From positions 62,001-126,000 of the forward strand of contig JAFAKB010000071.1 of the NCBI GenBank assembly GCA_019235885.1: a DNA stretch of 64,000 nt. Direction: 5' to 3'. The notes under the pieces are model-generated. The model was given only the letters and a program-made list of their open reading frames with translations. It had not been told where the DNA came from and did not search any database. How positions within the stretch are numbered: the stretch's first letter is position 1; each line of letters begins with the position of its first letter. The position numbers and the translations under genes were made by a program. Positions 16,868-25,882 of this stretch are shown piece by piece. Source of the stretch: Candidatus Eremiobacterota bacterium (GTDB lineage: Bacteria > Vulcanimicrobiota > Vulcanimicrobiia > Vulcanimicrobiales > Vulcanimicrobiaceae).

Positions 16868-17991
16868 CAGTCCGGACCGCGCAGCACGCGGTAGTTAGCG
16901 CCTTCGCGCGCGAGAAAGCGCGCGTCCGCGAGCGCGTCGAGCACCTCGATCGTCGCCGCGCGCTCGTTCTTGTTCGGCATCCCGGCCCAGCGCAGCGCGA
17001 CCTCGTTCGGATCGAGCGACTCGCCTTCGTGCAGCAGATCGCGCACGAACTGCTCGCGCAGCTTCACGCGCTCCATGCGCCGGCGCACCGGTTCGATCGC
17101 CGTTTCGAACGCGTCGGGTTCGGACGCCGGCGAAACCGGCGCGGCGTCGTGTGCCGGCGCTTGCGGTGCTTCAGCCGGAGCTCCGTCGTCGGGCGCGCTT
17201 TCGATCGCGCGCGGTGTGGCGGCGTCGTTCGCGCCGACGAGTGCCGGGTTGCGTTCGAGCACGAAGTCGGTGACGCGCGGAAACAGCTCCGCGAGCGCGA
17301 CGAACGCCGTCTGCCACGGGACGGCGTTGAGCACGCGCGGGCGTGTCGGAATGGCGAGCAGGATCTTGCGCGCGACCTCTTCGGGGGTGACGAGGAGGCG
17401 CGCGGGCGCGCCCGGCATTCCGGCGCGCGTCATGAAGGCGGTGTCGACCACGCCCGGATCGACGTAGGTGACCGCGATCCCGAGCGGCTTGAGCTCGCGG
17501 CGCAGCAGCGACGCCGCCGAGCGCGTCGCCGCTTTCGAGGGCGGATAGGCGCCGAGCCCGCCGACCGGGACGCGCGCGACGCCGCTGCCCACGAGAAAGA
17601 CGTGCCCGCGCGACTCGCGCAGCAGCGGCAGCGCCTCGCGGACGAGCGCGATCGGGCCGATCGCGTGCGTGCCGAACTGCGCGCGCAGCGCCTCGTCGCT
17701 CTGCGCCGAGAGCGGTCCGACGGCGACCTGTCCGGCGTTGTTGACCAGCACGTCGATCCGGCCGAACGTGCGCCGCGCCAACTCGACGATCGCGCGCGCG
17801 TTCGCCGGGTCGGCGATATCGTGCGCTGCGGTGACGATGCGCCCGCCTTCGCGGCCCGCGCGCTCGGCGAGCGCGGCGAGCGCGGCCGCGTTGCGCCCGA
17901 TCGCGACGACGTCGTACCCGGCGCGCGCGGCGCGCAGCGCGAGCGCGCGCCCGATTCCGCTCGACGCGCCGGTGACGACGACGACGCTCAT
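16867..17991 (-). CDS. Short-chain dehydrogenase/reductase with C-terminal extension
   Basis: A 374-residue protein. The first 250 residues are a classical SDR: TGASSGIG (7-14) for the nucleotide, NNAGQ, a catalytic Ser in LVGSG and YPPSK. The remaining 120 residues are unusual: an Ala/Pro-rich linker followed by a charged helical segment (VRRRMERVKLREQFVRDLL) and a C-terminal module ending NYRVLRGPD. I do not recognise that module. Start at 17991 overlaps the aldolase stop by four bases. Substrate unknown. Confidence 0.85.
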   Translation of the reverse strand: MSVVVVTGASSGIGRALALRAARAGYDVVAIGRNAAALAALAERAGREGGRIVTAAHDIADPANARAIVELARRTFGRIDVLVNNAGQVAVGPLSAQSDEALRAQFGTHAIGPIALVREALPLLRESRGHVFLVGSGVARVPVGGLGAYPPSKAATRSAASLLRRELKPLGIAVTYVDPGVVDTAFMTRAGMPGAPARLLVTPEEVARKILLAIPTRPRVLNAVPWQTAFVALAELFPRVTDFVLERNPALVGANDAATPRAIESAPDDGAPAEAPQAPAHDAAPVSPASEPDAFETAIEPVRRRMERVKLREQFVRDLLHEGESLDPNEVALRWAGMPNKNERAATIEVLDALADARFLAREGANYRVLRGPD

Positions 17992-18773
17992 ACCGTCTTC
18001 TGCGCCGCGCGTACCACGTCGAGGGCGTTCTTCGAGCCGGCCGTAAGAAATGCCGCGTCGCCGCCGACGCCGACGAACCGGTAGCCGCGCGCGATCATTT
18101 GCGTTGCCTGCACCGCGTCGCGCGCTAGGATGCCGGCGAACTTTCCGGACGACTTCGCGGCGTTCGCAACCGCGTCGATCAGCGCCATGTACGCGTCGTC
18201 CTTCTGCCACACGTCGGGCCACGGCTTGCCGCCGGAGAACGCCAAGTCGTTCGGTCCCACGAACACGCCGTCGATGCCGTCGACGGCGAGGATCTCGGCG
18301 ACGTTGGAAACCGACTCCTCGGTCTCGACTTGCACCAGCAGCAAGATCTCCTCGTTCGCGCGGCGGCTGTACGTGCCGGGATCGGTATCCCAGGTCAGAT
18401 TCGCACGGACGCCGCCGCGGCTGCGTTCTCCGAGTGGAGGAAAGCGCGCGTCGCGCACGGCGCGGCGGGCATCCTCCGCGGTGTTGATCACCGGCACCAT
18501 GACGCCCCACGCGCCTAGATCGAGCACGCGCTGGATCTGCGCGCTTTCGTTCCACGCCGCGCGCACGACGGGGACGCAATTCTGCGCCCGCACCGCCGTC
18601 ACCATCGCGGCCGCGTCGGCGAGCGGGATCGGTCCATGCTCCATGTCGATGAGGATCCAGTCCCAACCGTGGCTCGCGAGCAGCCCTGCGGCGAGCGGCT
18701 CGGCGAGGTTCATCCAAGTCCCGACCACGGTCTCGCCGGCCTGCAGCCGGCGCTTCACGGTATTTTCGCGCAC
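17988..18773 (-). CDS. HpcH/HpaI family aldolase
   Basis: A 261-residue class II pyruvate aldolase, which cleaves 2-keto-3-deoxy or 4-hydroxy-2-oxo acids into pyruvate and an aldehyde. Family marks: GTWMNLAEP, DWILIDMEHGPIPLADAA, VMVPVINTAEDARRAV, metal ligand Glu in VQVETEESV and VGPNDLAFS. GTG at 18773 is the chosen start; a second GTG at 18758 is possible. The gene overlaps the SDR and lies 8 bases after the glycosidase, pointing to sugar-acid breakdown. Confidence 0.88.
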   Translation of the reverse strand: MRENTVKRRLQAGETVVGTWMNLAEPLAAGLLASHGWDWILIDMEHGPIPLADAAAMVTAVRAQNCVPVVRAAWNESAQIQRVLDLGAWGVMVPVINTAEDARRAVRDARFPPLGERSRGGVRANLTWDTDPGTYSRRANEEILLLVQVETEESVSNVAEILAVDGIDGVFVGPNDLAFSGGKPWPDVWQKDDAYMALIDAVANAAKSSGKFAGILARDAVQATQMIARGYRFVGVGGDAAFLTAGSKNALDVVRAAQKTV

Positions 18774-18781
18774 GAGCCCGC

Positions 18782-20038
18782 TTACCGCGCGCCGCGGCGC
18801 CGTTCCTCGACCGCGGCCGAGAATGCGTCGTAGAGCGTCTGCGTGCTGCGCGGCAGGGTGCGATAGTAGTAGACTTCCGCGATCAGCGGCATGTCGTGCG
18901 GCTCTAGCACGGTCCGCCGCTGGCGCGCGAACGCGGCGAGCGCTGCCGCGACGGGCTTCTCGCTGCCGTCGCTGCGGATGATCCCGAAGGAGAGCTCGTG
19001 CGGCGCGCGGTCGAACGGCGGCTCGCCGCGCAGCTCGTCCGCGTAGTCGGCCCAGCACCACCAGTACGCGCCGAGCCGGCCGTCGGCGTGCAGCCGCTCG
19101 AGCACGTTCGTGCAGTATTCCGCCATCTCGTCCTCGCTCAAGCACGCGTACGGCGCGACGACGGGATCGTCGGGCGAGATCGTCGGGTTCGGCGGCTCGT
19201 CGGGCATCGCGACGCGCTCGAACGGGGAGAGCTTTCCCGGCGGGCACGTCGGGTTCCCGAACTCGCTGAAGAGCACGGGCTTGTGCGCGAACGACGCCGC
19301 GAGCAGCGCGAGGAACGGGACGACCTCCGGGTCGAGGCGGCTGCGCGAGAACGCGCTGTAGACCGGATACCCGTGCATCGTCGCGAACGCGAACGGCTGG
19401 CACAGCGACGAGAGCCGCAGGTTGCGATTGCGGGTGAGATCTTCGCCGTGCGTCCCGGCGGTAACCGGAATGCCTGATGTTTCGTGCAGCGCCGCGGTGA
19501 GCCGGCGGCTCCATTCGGCAGCGTCGTGTTCGGTCGCCGGCTCGCGCAGGTTGCTGAACTCGTTCCCGAGGTCCCATGCGAAGACAGCCGGATGCGCGTG
19601 CAAGCGTTCTCCCACGGCGCGCGCGAAGACGAGCTGTGCGTCGAGCAGCGGCCCGTTCTTGTAGAAGTCGCCGATGCCGTACGGCGATTCGGCGCCGCCG
19701 GAAAGCGTGCGAAAGCGACCGTGCGGCGTTGCCGGATCGAGCGCCCACGGCGGCAGCCAGTTGACCCCGCTCATGTGCCCGCAGAACAGCGCCGGCATCG
19801 TCTGCAGCCCGGCCTCGGCGGCGAGGTCGGCGACCGCTTCGAGCCGCGCCAGCATCGCGCCGTCGACCACATCGGCGCTCGGCTGAAAGTCGTCCCAGCG
19901 CAGAAAGAACCGCACGGCGTCCAGCCCTAATCCGGCGATGCGTCCGAAGTCCTCGCGAATCTCGCCCGCATCGAACCGCCGCCACATCGCCATCGCGCTG
20001 CGCCGCGGCCAGTAGTTTACGCCAACCGAGAACCGCAT
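18782..20038 (-). CDS. GH5-like glycoside hydrolase
   Basis: A 418-residue cytoplasmic TIM-barrel glycosidase. It starts MRFSVGVNYWPRRSAM without a signal peptide. Clan GH-A catalytic pair: acid/base E160 in AWDLGNEFSN and nucleophile E259 in VLFSEFGNP. WWCWADYADEL near the end is typical of beta-mannanase/cellulase-like members. It heads the four-gene unit with aldolase, SDR and ADH, so it may release a glycoside that the others oxidise and cleave. The exact linkage is unknown. Confidence 0.8.
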   Translation of the reverse strand: MRFSVGVNYWPRRSAMAMWRRFDAGEIREDFGRIAGLGLDAVRFFLRWDDFQPSADVVDGAMLARLEAVADLAAEAGLQTMPALFCGHMSGVNWLPPWALDPATPHGRFRTLSGGAESPYGIGDFYKNGPLLDAQLVFARAVGERLHAHPAVFAWDLGNEFSNLREPATEHDAAEWSRRLTAALHETSGIPVTAGTHGEDLTRNRNLRLSSLCQPFAFATMHGYPVYSAFSRSRLDPEVVPFLALLAASFAHKPVLFSEFGNPTCPPGKLSPFERVAMPDEPPNPTISPDDPVVAPYACLSEDEMAEYCTNVLERLHADGRLGAYWWCWADYADELRGEPPFDRAPHELSFGIIRSDGSEKPVAAALAAFARQRRTVLEPHDMPLIAEVYYYRTLPRSTQTLYDAFSAAVEERRRGAR

Positions 20039-20068
20039 CCGGGCGTCCTTACCCGGCCGCAGTGCGAG

Positions 20069-20239
20069 TCACTTCAACTGCTTGAACAAGTCTCGCCAGC
20101 CGGAGCCCCAAACCATGCTGTAGCCAACGCTTTCGTTCCATACCGGATCATCGGGGCCGGCCGGGCCGAGGTCTCCAACCGCTTCCTCCGGATGAAGGAA
20201 GAGGTAGATGAGACGGCCGACGCGTTGCAGGAGCTTCAT
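20069..20239 (-). CDS. Small hypothetical protein (56 aa)
   Basis: Starts MKLLQRVGRLIYLFLHPEEA at an ATG with AAAGGA six bases upstream, a good translation signal. The N-terminal 16 residues form a short amphipathic or hydrophobic helix, and the rest is acidic and Trp-rich (VWNESVGYSMVWGSGWRDLF). No family recognised. Composition is lower in GC than the glycosidase next to it. Confidence 0.5.
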   Translation of the reverse strand: MKLLQRVGRLIYLFLHPEEAVGDLGPAGPDDPVWNESVGYSMVWGSGWRDLFKQLK

Positions 20240-20385
20240 GGCTGTCCTTTCAGTGTAGCATCGTTCCGACGCTTGCGGCAAGAGCGGCGGTGAGGAGAAC
20301 CAGCAATGCAAATGTGAATATCGACATTTTTGCGGCGCGAATCCAACCGTTTCGCCGCGAAAATATGACGAATTGTTGTGCTTGA
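20240..20385. other. Gap with possible 25-residue membrane peptide
   Basis: A minus-strand frame from ATG at 20327 to TGA at 20250 reads MSIFTFALLVLLTAALAAS and is hydrophobic throughout, but there is no ribosome binding site before it. Otherwise nothing visible. Confidence 0.25.
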
Positions 20386-20805
20386 TCAGAAACGTGCTCG
20401 GCGAACGTCCGAGATAGCCTCGCGCAGGAACGTCTTTGGGTCGGGCGCTTCGAAGACGAACACCGACAGCAGCAGGGCAGCCGATACGATTCCCGCAATT
20501 GCTGCGGTCCCGGCAAGTAAATAGTTGCGGTACACCGTTGTCTTCTCTACGACGAGCACGATCAACGCAACGTCGCTGGCGAGGATCCCGAGAAGCAGCG
20601 CGTCGAGATAGCGGTTGGCGTCAACCGTTCTCGCCAGAACACGTTCGAGCACTTCAAAGATAAATACGTCGTCGGCGGCGCTCTCCTGGGCGCGCGTCTG
20701 AGGTGTTCTTGCGGCCGCAGATGGTCGTACCTCACGCCTCATCGCCAATGCAAGAACGCAGAGTATCGCGGAGCTTGCCAGTACGACCACGAGCGCGACG
20801 GGCAT
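20386..20805 (-). CDS. Hypothetical membrane protein, three TM segments
   Basis: A 139-residue protein from the ATG at 20805. TM1 covers about residues 2-22 (ALVVVLASSAILCVLALAM), TM2 lies near 75-95 (LDALLLGILASDVALIVLVV) and TM3 near 103-123. Between TM1 and TM2 is an acidic stretch FIFEVLERVLARTVDANR, and after TM3 a short tail EAPDPKTFLREAISDVRRARF. I recognise no family; the layout is reminiscent of small 2-3 TM effector-like proteins, but no partner supports that. Confidence 0.5.
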   Translation of the reverse strand: MPVALVVVLASSAILCVLALAMRREVRPSAAARTPQTRAQESAADDVFIFEVLERVLARTVDANRYLDALLLGILASDVALIVLVVEKTTVYRNYLLAGTAAIAGIVSAALLLSVFVFEAPDPKTFLREAISDVRRARF

Positions 20806-20920
20806 GCGATAATTGTGCCGGACCCCCGTGTCCGCTGCGTGACGAATATGCAACCGCAGAATGGCCGAGCGAGCAAGCTAGACGAGGGCGGCTTGGACGG
20901 TGGCCCGAACCGCGGGTGCG

Positions 20921-21400
20921 ATGAGCGCTGCACCCAGGGTCGGGATCCTGATGGGATCGAGGTCGGATTTGGAGACGATGCGCGCGGCCGCGACGGCGCT
21001 GCAAGAGCTGGGGATTCCGTTCGAGCTGAAGGTCGTCTCGGCGCACCGCACACCCGATCTCATGTTTCGCTACGCGAGCGAGGCCAAGGGGCGCGGGATC
21101 GAGGTGATTATCGCGGGAGCGGGTGGGGCGGCGCACCTGCCCGGGATGGTGGCGACGAAGACGAACCTGCCGGTGATCGGCGTCCCGGTCGAGTCGAAGG
21201 CGCTCAAGGGGCTCGACTCGCTGCTCTCGATCGCGCAGATGCCGGCCGGCGTCCCGGTCGCGACGATGGCGATCGGCGGCGCGGCGAACGCGGCGCTCTT
21301 CGCGGCGCGCATCCTCGCGCTGCACGACGCCGACGTCGCGCGCAAGCTGGAAGAGCGCGCCGCCCGGATCGCGGCCGAGGTCGAGGCGATTCAGCTGTGA
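20921..21400 (+). CDS. purE: N5-carboxyaminoimidazole ribonucleotide mutase
   Basis: A 159-residue class I PurE, converting N5-CAIR to CAIR in purine synthesis. The signature [13 protein letters not shown] opens the protein, followed by [27 protein letters not shown] and the region [22 protein letters not shown] (split in two here for length). Start at the ATG at 20921; a GTG 21 bases upstream is also open. It overlaps purK by four bases. Confidence 0.95.
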   Translation: MSAAPRVGILMGSRSDLETMRAAATALQELGIPFELKVVSAHRTPDLMFRYASEAKGRGIEVIIAGAGGAAHLPGMVATKTNLPVIGVPVESKALKGLDSLLSIAQMPAGVPVATMAIGGAANAALFAARILALHDADVARKLEERAARIAAEVEAIQL

Positions 21401-22542
21401 TTCGCACGATCGGGATCCTCGGCGGCGGACAGCTCGGACGGATGCTGACGCTCGAGGCGAAGCGGATGGGGTTCCACGTCGTCACGCTCGAGCCGCTTCC
21501 GAACTCGCCGACCGGACAGGTCGCCGACGAGCAGATCGTTGCCGCGTACGACGACCTGCGCGCGATCGGCGAGCTCGGCGCGCGCAGCGACGTCGTCACG
21601 TACGAGTTCGAGAACATCCCGCTGGACTCGGTGCTGGCGCTGGAAGCCGACCGGCGCATCGTCCATCCCGGCTCCACCGCGCTGCGCATCACCCAGGAGC
21701 GCATCCTCGAGAAGACGTTTCTGCGTGAGGCCGGTATCCCGGTCGCCGACTTCACACCGGTCCGCTCGCGCGCGGAGCTCGACGCGGCGGAGAACGCGAT
21801 CGGCTATCCGGGCGTGCTGAAGACGACGCTCGGCGGATACGACGGCAAAGGCCAGTGGGTCGTGCGCTCACGTGAGGACGCCGAACGCGCGTGGACCGAG
21901 GCAAAGGGTCGCGCGCTGATCTGGGAGCGGCTGATTCCGTTCGACCGAGAGCTCTCGATCATCGCCGCGCGCAACGCGCAGGGGCAGATCGTCGCGTTTC
22001 CGGTCTCCGAGAACCAGCACGACCACGGCGTGCTCGCGACGACGATCGTACCGGGCCGCGTCGAGCCGGCCGTCGCCGAGCGCGCGCGGCGCTACGCGAC
22101 GACGGTCGCCGAGCGGCTCGAGATCATCGGCACGTTCTGCGTCGAGTTTTTTCAGCGCGGCGACGAGCTGCTCGCCAACGAGATCGCGCCGCGCGTGCAC
22201 AACAGCGGGCACTACTCGCTCGACGCCACGCAAATCAGCCAGTACGAGCTGCACGTTCGCGCCGTCTGCGGTTTGCCGCTGGTCGAGCCGCGCCAGTTCG
22301 CGCCGGCGGTGATGGAGAACATCCTCGGCGCCGGCGCCGGCGACACGCTCGGCGGGGTCGACGACTTACTCCGTGAGCGTGATCTCAAACTGCACTTGTA
22401 CGGCAAAGCGCACGCGTCCCTGCGGCGGAAGATGGGTCACTTCACGGTGCTCGCGCCGAGCATCGACGAGGCGTTGCGGAAGGCCGAGCACGGTCGCGCC
22501 AGGTTGCATTGGGTCGAAGACCGCGCGGCGGCCGCGCGATGA
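21397..22542 (+). CDS. purK: N5-carboxyaminoimidazole ribonucleotide synthase
   Basis: A 381-residue ATP-grasp enzyme making N5-CAIR from AIR, bicarbonate and ATP. It starts at a GTG overlapping the purE stop ([16 protein letters not shown]). Further marks are [32 protein letters not shown], and the metal-site region [16 protein letters not shown]. PurE-PurK adjacency shows the two-step bacterial route is used. The next gene starts in its stop codon. Confidence 0.95.
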   Translation: MIRTIGILGGGQLGRMLTLEAKRMGFHVVTLEPLPNSPTGQVADEQIVAAYDDLRAIGELGARSDVVTYEFENIPLDSVLALEADRRIVHPGSTALRITQERILEKTFLREAGIPVADFTPVRSRAELDAAENAIGYPGVLKTTLGGYDGKGQWVVRSREDAERAWTEAKGRALIWERLIPFDRELSIIAARNAQGQIVAFPVSENQHDHGVLATTIVPGRVEPAVAERARRYATTVAERLEIIGTFCVEFFQRGDELLANEIAPRVHNSGHYSLDATQISQYELHVRAVCGLPLVEPRQFAPAVMENILGAGAGDTLGGVDDLLRERDLKLHLYGKAHASLRRKMGHFTVLAPSIDEALRKAEHGRARLHWVEDRAAAAR

Positions 22543-23126
22543 GCGAAGCCGGCGCGCCGCAGCGCGAAGACAGCGCGAACGGTTTCCGGCTCGACGTGCT
22601 GATCGCGGTCTGCGCGCTCTTGATCAGCAGCTTGGCAGCCGCAGCGTCATGGTGGCAGTCGCGGATCGTGGCGACCCAGCTTTCGTCGCAGGTGTGGCCG
22701 TATGTTTCGATCTCGCAGACCATTGGTCCGAAAGCGCTGGAGGTCGACGTCAGCAACGACGGAGTCGGGCCGGCCATCATGCGATCGGTCGTGTTGACCG
22801 TCGACGGGAAGCCGCACGCGACGTTCGTCGAGGCGATGCATAGCCTGCTACCGGCCGGACCGCCGGCGCACGGCTCCTTCAGCTCGATCGGCATCGGCTC
22901 GGTGATCAAAGTCGGTGGATCGGTCACCCTGCTGCGGGTCGAGAACCTGCCGTTCATTCGAGCGCTGATCCCGCAATCGAACCGGATCGATCTCCGGCTG
23001 TGCTACTGTTCGATCCTCGGCGACTGCTGGTCGCGCGGCATGCGCGGCGACACCGAACCGGTTCGGACGCGGGCTTGCCCGGTCGACGGATCGTGGCACT
23101 ATCTCGGGTACGGCAGGTCGTTATAG
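22539..23126 (+). CDS. Hypothetical membrane-anchored protein
   Basis: A 195-residue protein coupled to purK by ATGA. After a hydrophilic start, one TM helix spans about residues 18-38 (VLIAVCALLISSLAAAASWW). The remainder is beta-rich: WPYVSISQTIGPKALEVDVS, NDGVGPAIMRSVVLTVDG and a cysteine-containing tail RLCYCSILGDCWSRGM. The VxNDGVGPA pattern resembles Ig-like domains of single-pass proteins of unknown function. No role in purine synthesis is implied by sequence. Confidence 0.65.
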   Translation: MSEAGAPQREDSANGFRLDVLIAVCALLISSLAAAASWWQSRIVATQLSSQVWPYVSISQTIGPKALEVDVSNDGVGPAIMRSVVLTVDGKPHATFVEAMHSLLPAGPPAHGSFSSIGIGSVIKVGGSVTLLRVENLPFIRALIPQSNRIDLRLCYCSILGDCWSRGMRGDTEPVRTRACPVDGSWHYLGYGRSL

Positions 23127-23144
23127 TCGCCGCCGCGCGGCGCG

Positions 23145-24326
23145 CTACGGAAGCTCGATGCGTTCGAGCGCGGAGAGCGGCTTCGTCGGGAGCTCGGTGA
23201 AGGCCATCGGGCGGTCCCACCAGTCGTGCGAGCGCCAGCGGCGCTGCTCGTCGGTCGGCGGGGGCGGGACTTTGAGGTGAAGCGCTTCGCCGTACGCGCG
23301 GGCATAGCGCTCCACCATCCGTTCGACGGTGAACGTCGTCTCGACGTGGGCCCGGCACGCGGCGCGCGATAGCGACGCGAGCCGCATCACCTTGCCGGCC
23401 GCGTCGGCGACGTCATCGCACAAGAACCCGGTCACGCCGTCGACCACGATCTCGGGGATCGAACCCATCCGCGCGCCGAGCACCGGCGTGCCGCACGCCA
23501 TCGCTTCGATCAGCGTAAGCCCGAAGCGCTCGGGGCGCGTCGTCATGTGGACGAGCGCGAGCGCGCCGCCGACGAGCTCGTCGCGCGCCTTGCCGGCGAC
23601 GTGGCCGAGAAACTGCACGGCGTCGCCGTCGACGTGCGGTTTTACCAGCTCGTCGAAGTATGCGCGGTCGTGCGGGATCCCGGCCATCTTCAGCCGCACG
23701 CCCGCGCGGCGCGCGACCTCGATCGCCAGATGCGCGCCCTTCTCGGGGTGGAACCGCGCGAAGAACAGCAGATAGTCGCCCGGATCGGCGCGGAACGTCC
23801 ACCGACTCGGATCGATGCCGTTGTAGGTGGTGGCGAGGTACGACAAGCCGGGATCGCGGTCGGCGTCGCTGATCGAGCAGTAGAACGAGCGCGCCGCGCC
23901 GGCGTAATATGCGCCGAGGATCGGCGGTGAGGAGAAGCCGTGCACGGTCGTGAGCATCGGCGGTGTCTTGGTCGACAGCGCGTACAGCAGCGGCTTCCAG
24001 TCGAGGCTGTTGTGGATCAGGTCGAACTCGTGCGCGCGCGCGAAGCACGAGGCGACGTGCAGCTCGGTGAGCAGCTCGCCGTTCAGCGCCGGGTCCTCGT
24101 TCAATCCGACCGGCACGACCGCCGCGAGCTTTCCCGGGCTCGTCGAGTTCGCCGTCGCGAACAGCGTTACGTCGGCGCCGCGCGCGACCAAGCCCTGTGC
24201 GATGTTGTACGCGACTTGCTCCCACGGTCCGTAGCCTCGCGGCGGCGTCGGCCAGGAGATCGCGCCGAGCAGCGCGACCTTGAGCCCGCGCAGATCGAAA
24301 TTCGCCGCTTCAACGCTCGTCGTCAC
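23145..24326 (-). CDS. Glycosyltransferase family 4
   Basis: A 393-residue GT-B retaining glycosyltransferase. N-terminal acceptor domain: PTPPRGYGPWEQVAYNIA with the glycine loop and the DLIHNSLDW region. C-terminal donor domain: YLLFFARFHPEKGAHLAIEV, KMAGIPHD, VQFLGHVAGKARDEL and RPERFGLTLIEAMACGTPVL, containing the E-x7-E motif. It probably builds a surface or soluble glycoside. GTG start at 24326 overlaps the stop of the amidohydrolase gene. Confidence 0.88.
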   Translation of the reverse strand: MTTSVEAANFDLRGLKVALLGAISWPTPPRGYGPWEQVAYNIAQGLVARGADVTLFATANSTSPGKLAAVVPVGLNEDPALNGELLTELHVASCFARAHEFDLIHNSLDWKPLLYALSTKTPPMLTTVHGFSSPPILGAYYAGAARSFYCSISDADRDPGLSYLATTYNGIDPSRWTFRADPGDYLLFFARFHPEKGAHLAIEVARRAGVRLKMAGIPHDRAYFDELVKPHVDGDAVQFLGHVAGKARDELVGGALALVHMTTRPERFGLTLIEAMACGTPVLGARMGSIPEIVVDGVTGFLCDDVADAAGKVMRLASLSRAACRAHVETTFTVERMVERYARAYGEALHLKVPPPPTDEQRRWRSHDWWDRPMAFTELPTKPLSALERIELP

Positions 24327-25501
24327 GCGCGCTCGTGCGCGACGGCGCCGCCTTTGATCACGACGCGCGGCTCGCGCAGCGCGCGCACGTCGCTCCCGGC
24401 GTCGCGGTCGAGCAGGAGCAGGTCCGCGGGACGCCCTTCGGCGAGCACGCCGGCGTCGACGCCGATCAACTCCGCGGCGGTGGAGGTCGCAGCGGTCAGC
24501 GCCTGCTGCGGCTTCATCCCGAGCACGGTCGACATCAGCTCGACCTCGTAGGCATAGTCCTGATGGCGGTTGTACGGCGTGCCCGCATCGGAGCCGCCCG
24601 CGATCGTGACGCCGTTCTGCCAGGCCTTGCGGATGTTCTCACCCGCGCGCTGGTAGATCTCGCTCGCCTTGCGCACGACGTAGTCCGGCTGCGCGCCGCC
24701 GGAGATGTTCTCGTAGATGCACCACACCGCAGCGAGCGTCGGCACGAGGTACGCGCCGCGCTCTTTGAACAGCGCGATCGCCTCGTCGTCGAGCAGGTGT
24801 CCGTGCTCGATCGAGTTGACGCCGGCGCGCAGCGCGTTCTTGATCCCGTTCGTCCCGATCGCGTGCGCGGCGACGCGCAGCCCGTGCGTGTGCGCCTCCA
24901 CGATCGCCGCGCGCATCTCCTCTTCGGTGAGCTGATCGTTCCCCGGCACCGCACCTTTGGTGAGCACGCCGCCGGTCGCGATCAGCTTGATGCAGCCGGC
25001 GCCGGCTTTGAGCTGCTCGCGCACGCCTTTGCGCGCGTCCCACGGTCCGTCGGTTTCGCGGCCGATGAACGAGCCGTGGCCGCCCGTCATGCAGAGCGCG
25101 CGACCCGCCGGCACGATCGTCGGACCGGCATGGTCGCCGCGCGCGATCGCGTCGCGCAGCGCGATCGCGTTCGACTCGGCGCCGCCGAGATCGCGCACCG
25201 TCGTCACCCCGGCTTCGAGCGCCAGCCGCGCGTTGCGCGCCGCGTCGAGCGTGCGCTCCGTCCGCGTGCGCAGGATGAAGAACGTCTGCGTGTCCGGCTC
25301 GCCGTTCGCTTCGAGATGGGCGTGGCAGTTGATCAGCCCCGGTACCACCGAGGCGGCCTCATAGCTGCGATCGGCCTCGCCGCTCGCGTCGCCGGACGTG
25401 ATGCGCGCAATCCGTCCGTCTTCGATCAGAAGGGTGACGTTCTCACGCGGCGGCGCGGTTGTGCCGTCGTACAACTTCCCGGTCCGGATCGCAATGCGCA
25501 T
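24323..25501 (-). CDS. Amidohydrolase family protein (imidazolonepropionase/prolidase-like)
   Basis: A 392-residue metal-dependent amidohydrolase. Metal ligands are visible: H60 and H62 in INCHAHLE, the bridging Lys in CIKLIATGG, His in VAAHAIG and SIEHGH, and Asp in GGSDAGTPYNRH. The lysine-bridged type includes Xaa-Pro dipeptidases and related enzymes, so a dipeptide or cyclic amide is a likely substrate, by inference. Composite beta-sandwich residues flank the barrel. Overlaps the glycosyltransferase by four bases. Confidence 0.88.
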   Translation of the reverse strand: MRIAIRTGKLYDGTTAPPRENVTLLIEDGRIARITSGDASGEADRSYEAASVVPGLINCHAHLEANGEPDTQTFFILRTRTERTLDAARNARLALEAGVTTVRDLGGAESNAIALRDAIARGDHAGPTIVPAGRALCMTGGHGSFIGRETDGPWDARKGVREQLKAGAGCIKLIATGGVLTKGAVPGNDQLTEEEMRAAIVEAHTHGLRVAAHAIGTNGIKNALRAGVNSIEHGHLLDDEAIALFKERGAYLVPTLAAVWCIYENISGGAQPDYVVRKASEIYQRAGENIRKAWQNGVTIAGGSDAGTPYNRHQDYAYEVELMSTVLGMKPQQALTAATSTAAELIGVDAGVLAEGRPADLLLLDRDAGSDVRALREPRVVIKGGAVAHERA

Positions 25502-25612
25502 CGCCCGGTTCTACGCAGCAGAGCTTCAGAGCGCCTCCTACAGAGACTGATGAAGTCACGCGCACGACCGGAACGGTCGTCCAGCTCGCAGCTCGCCCGC
25601 CTAGCGTTCGCG

Positions 25613-25882
25613 CTACGACGCGATCTTGCGACTAAGCTCCTCGGATAGGCGCTTCACGCGCGCTGCCGAGATTGCGTTTGGATCGAAGTACCTTGAATGT
25701 GATACCTTAAGATCGTCGATGGAACTTGCGTTCAGCAAGACCACCTCAACGGCGCCTTGATTACGGTATGCGCGTTCAAGTTCGAGCCGCTTCTCGAACG
25801 CCGCCGTCGAATTTTCAACGAAATCCATCCGCTCTACGACTGTAGCGGAGGGGCGGTCGTAAACGACGACGACATCGATCAT
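25613..25882 (-). CDS. 89-residue partner of the RelA/SpoT-domain protein
   Basis: Starts MIDVVVVYDRPSATVVERMD and continues ERAYRNQGAVEVVLLNASSI and DDLKVSHSRYFDPNAISAAR. The predicted pattern is strand-helix-strand-helix. Its ATG overlaps the stop of the RelA/SpoT-domain gene, so both are translated together. The KVSHSRYF segment is familiar to me from small proteins next to RelA/SpoT-domain genes, but I cannot name a Pfam family. Candidate antitoxin or cofactor. Composition is lower in GC than neighbours. Confidence 0.65.
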   Translation of the reverse strand: MIDVVVVYDRPSATVVERMDFVENSTAAFEKRLELERAYRNQGAVEVVLLNASSIDDLKVSHSRYFDPNAISAARVKRLSEELSRKIAS

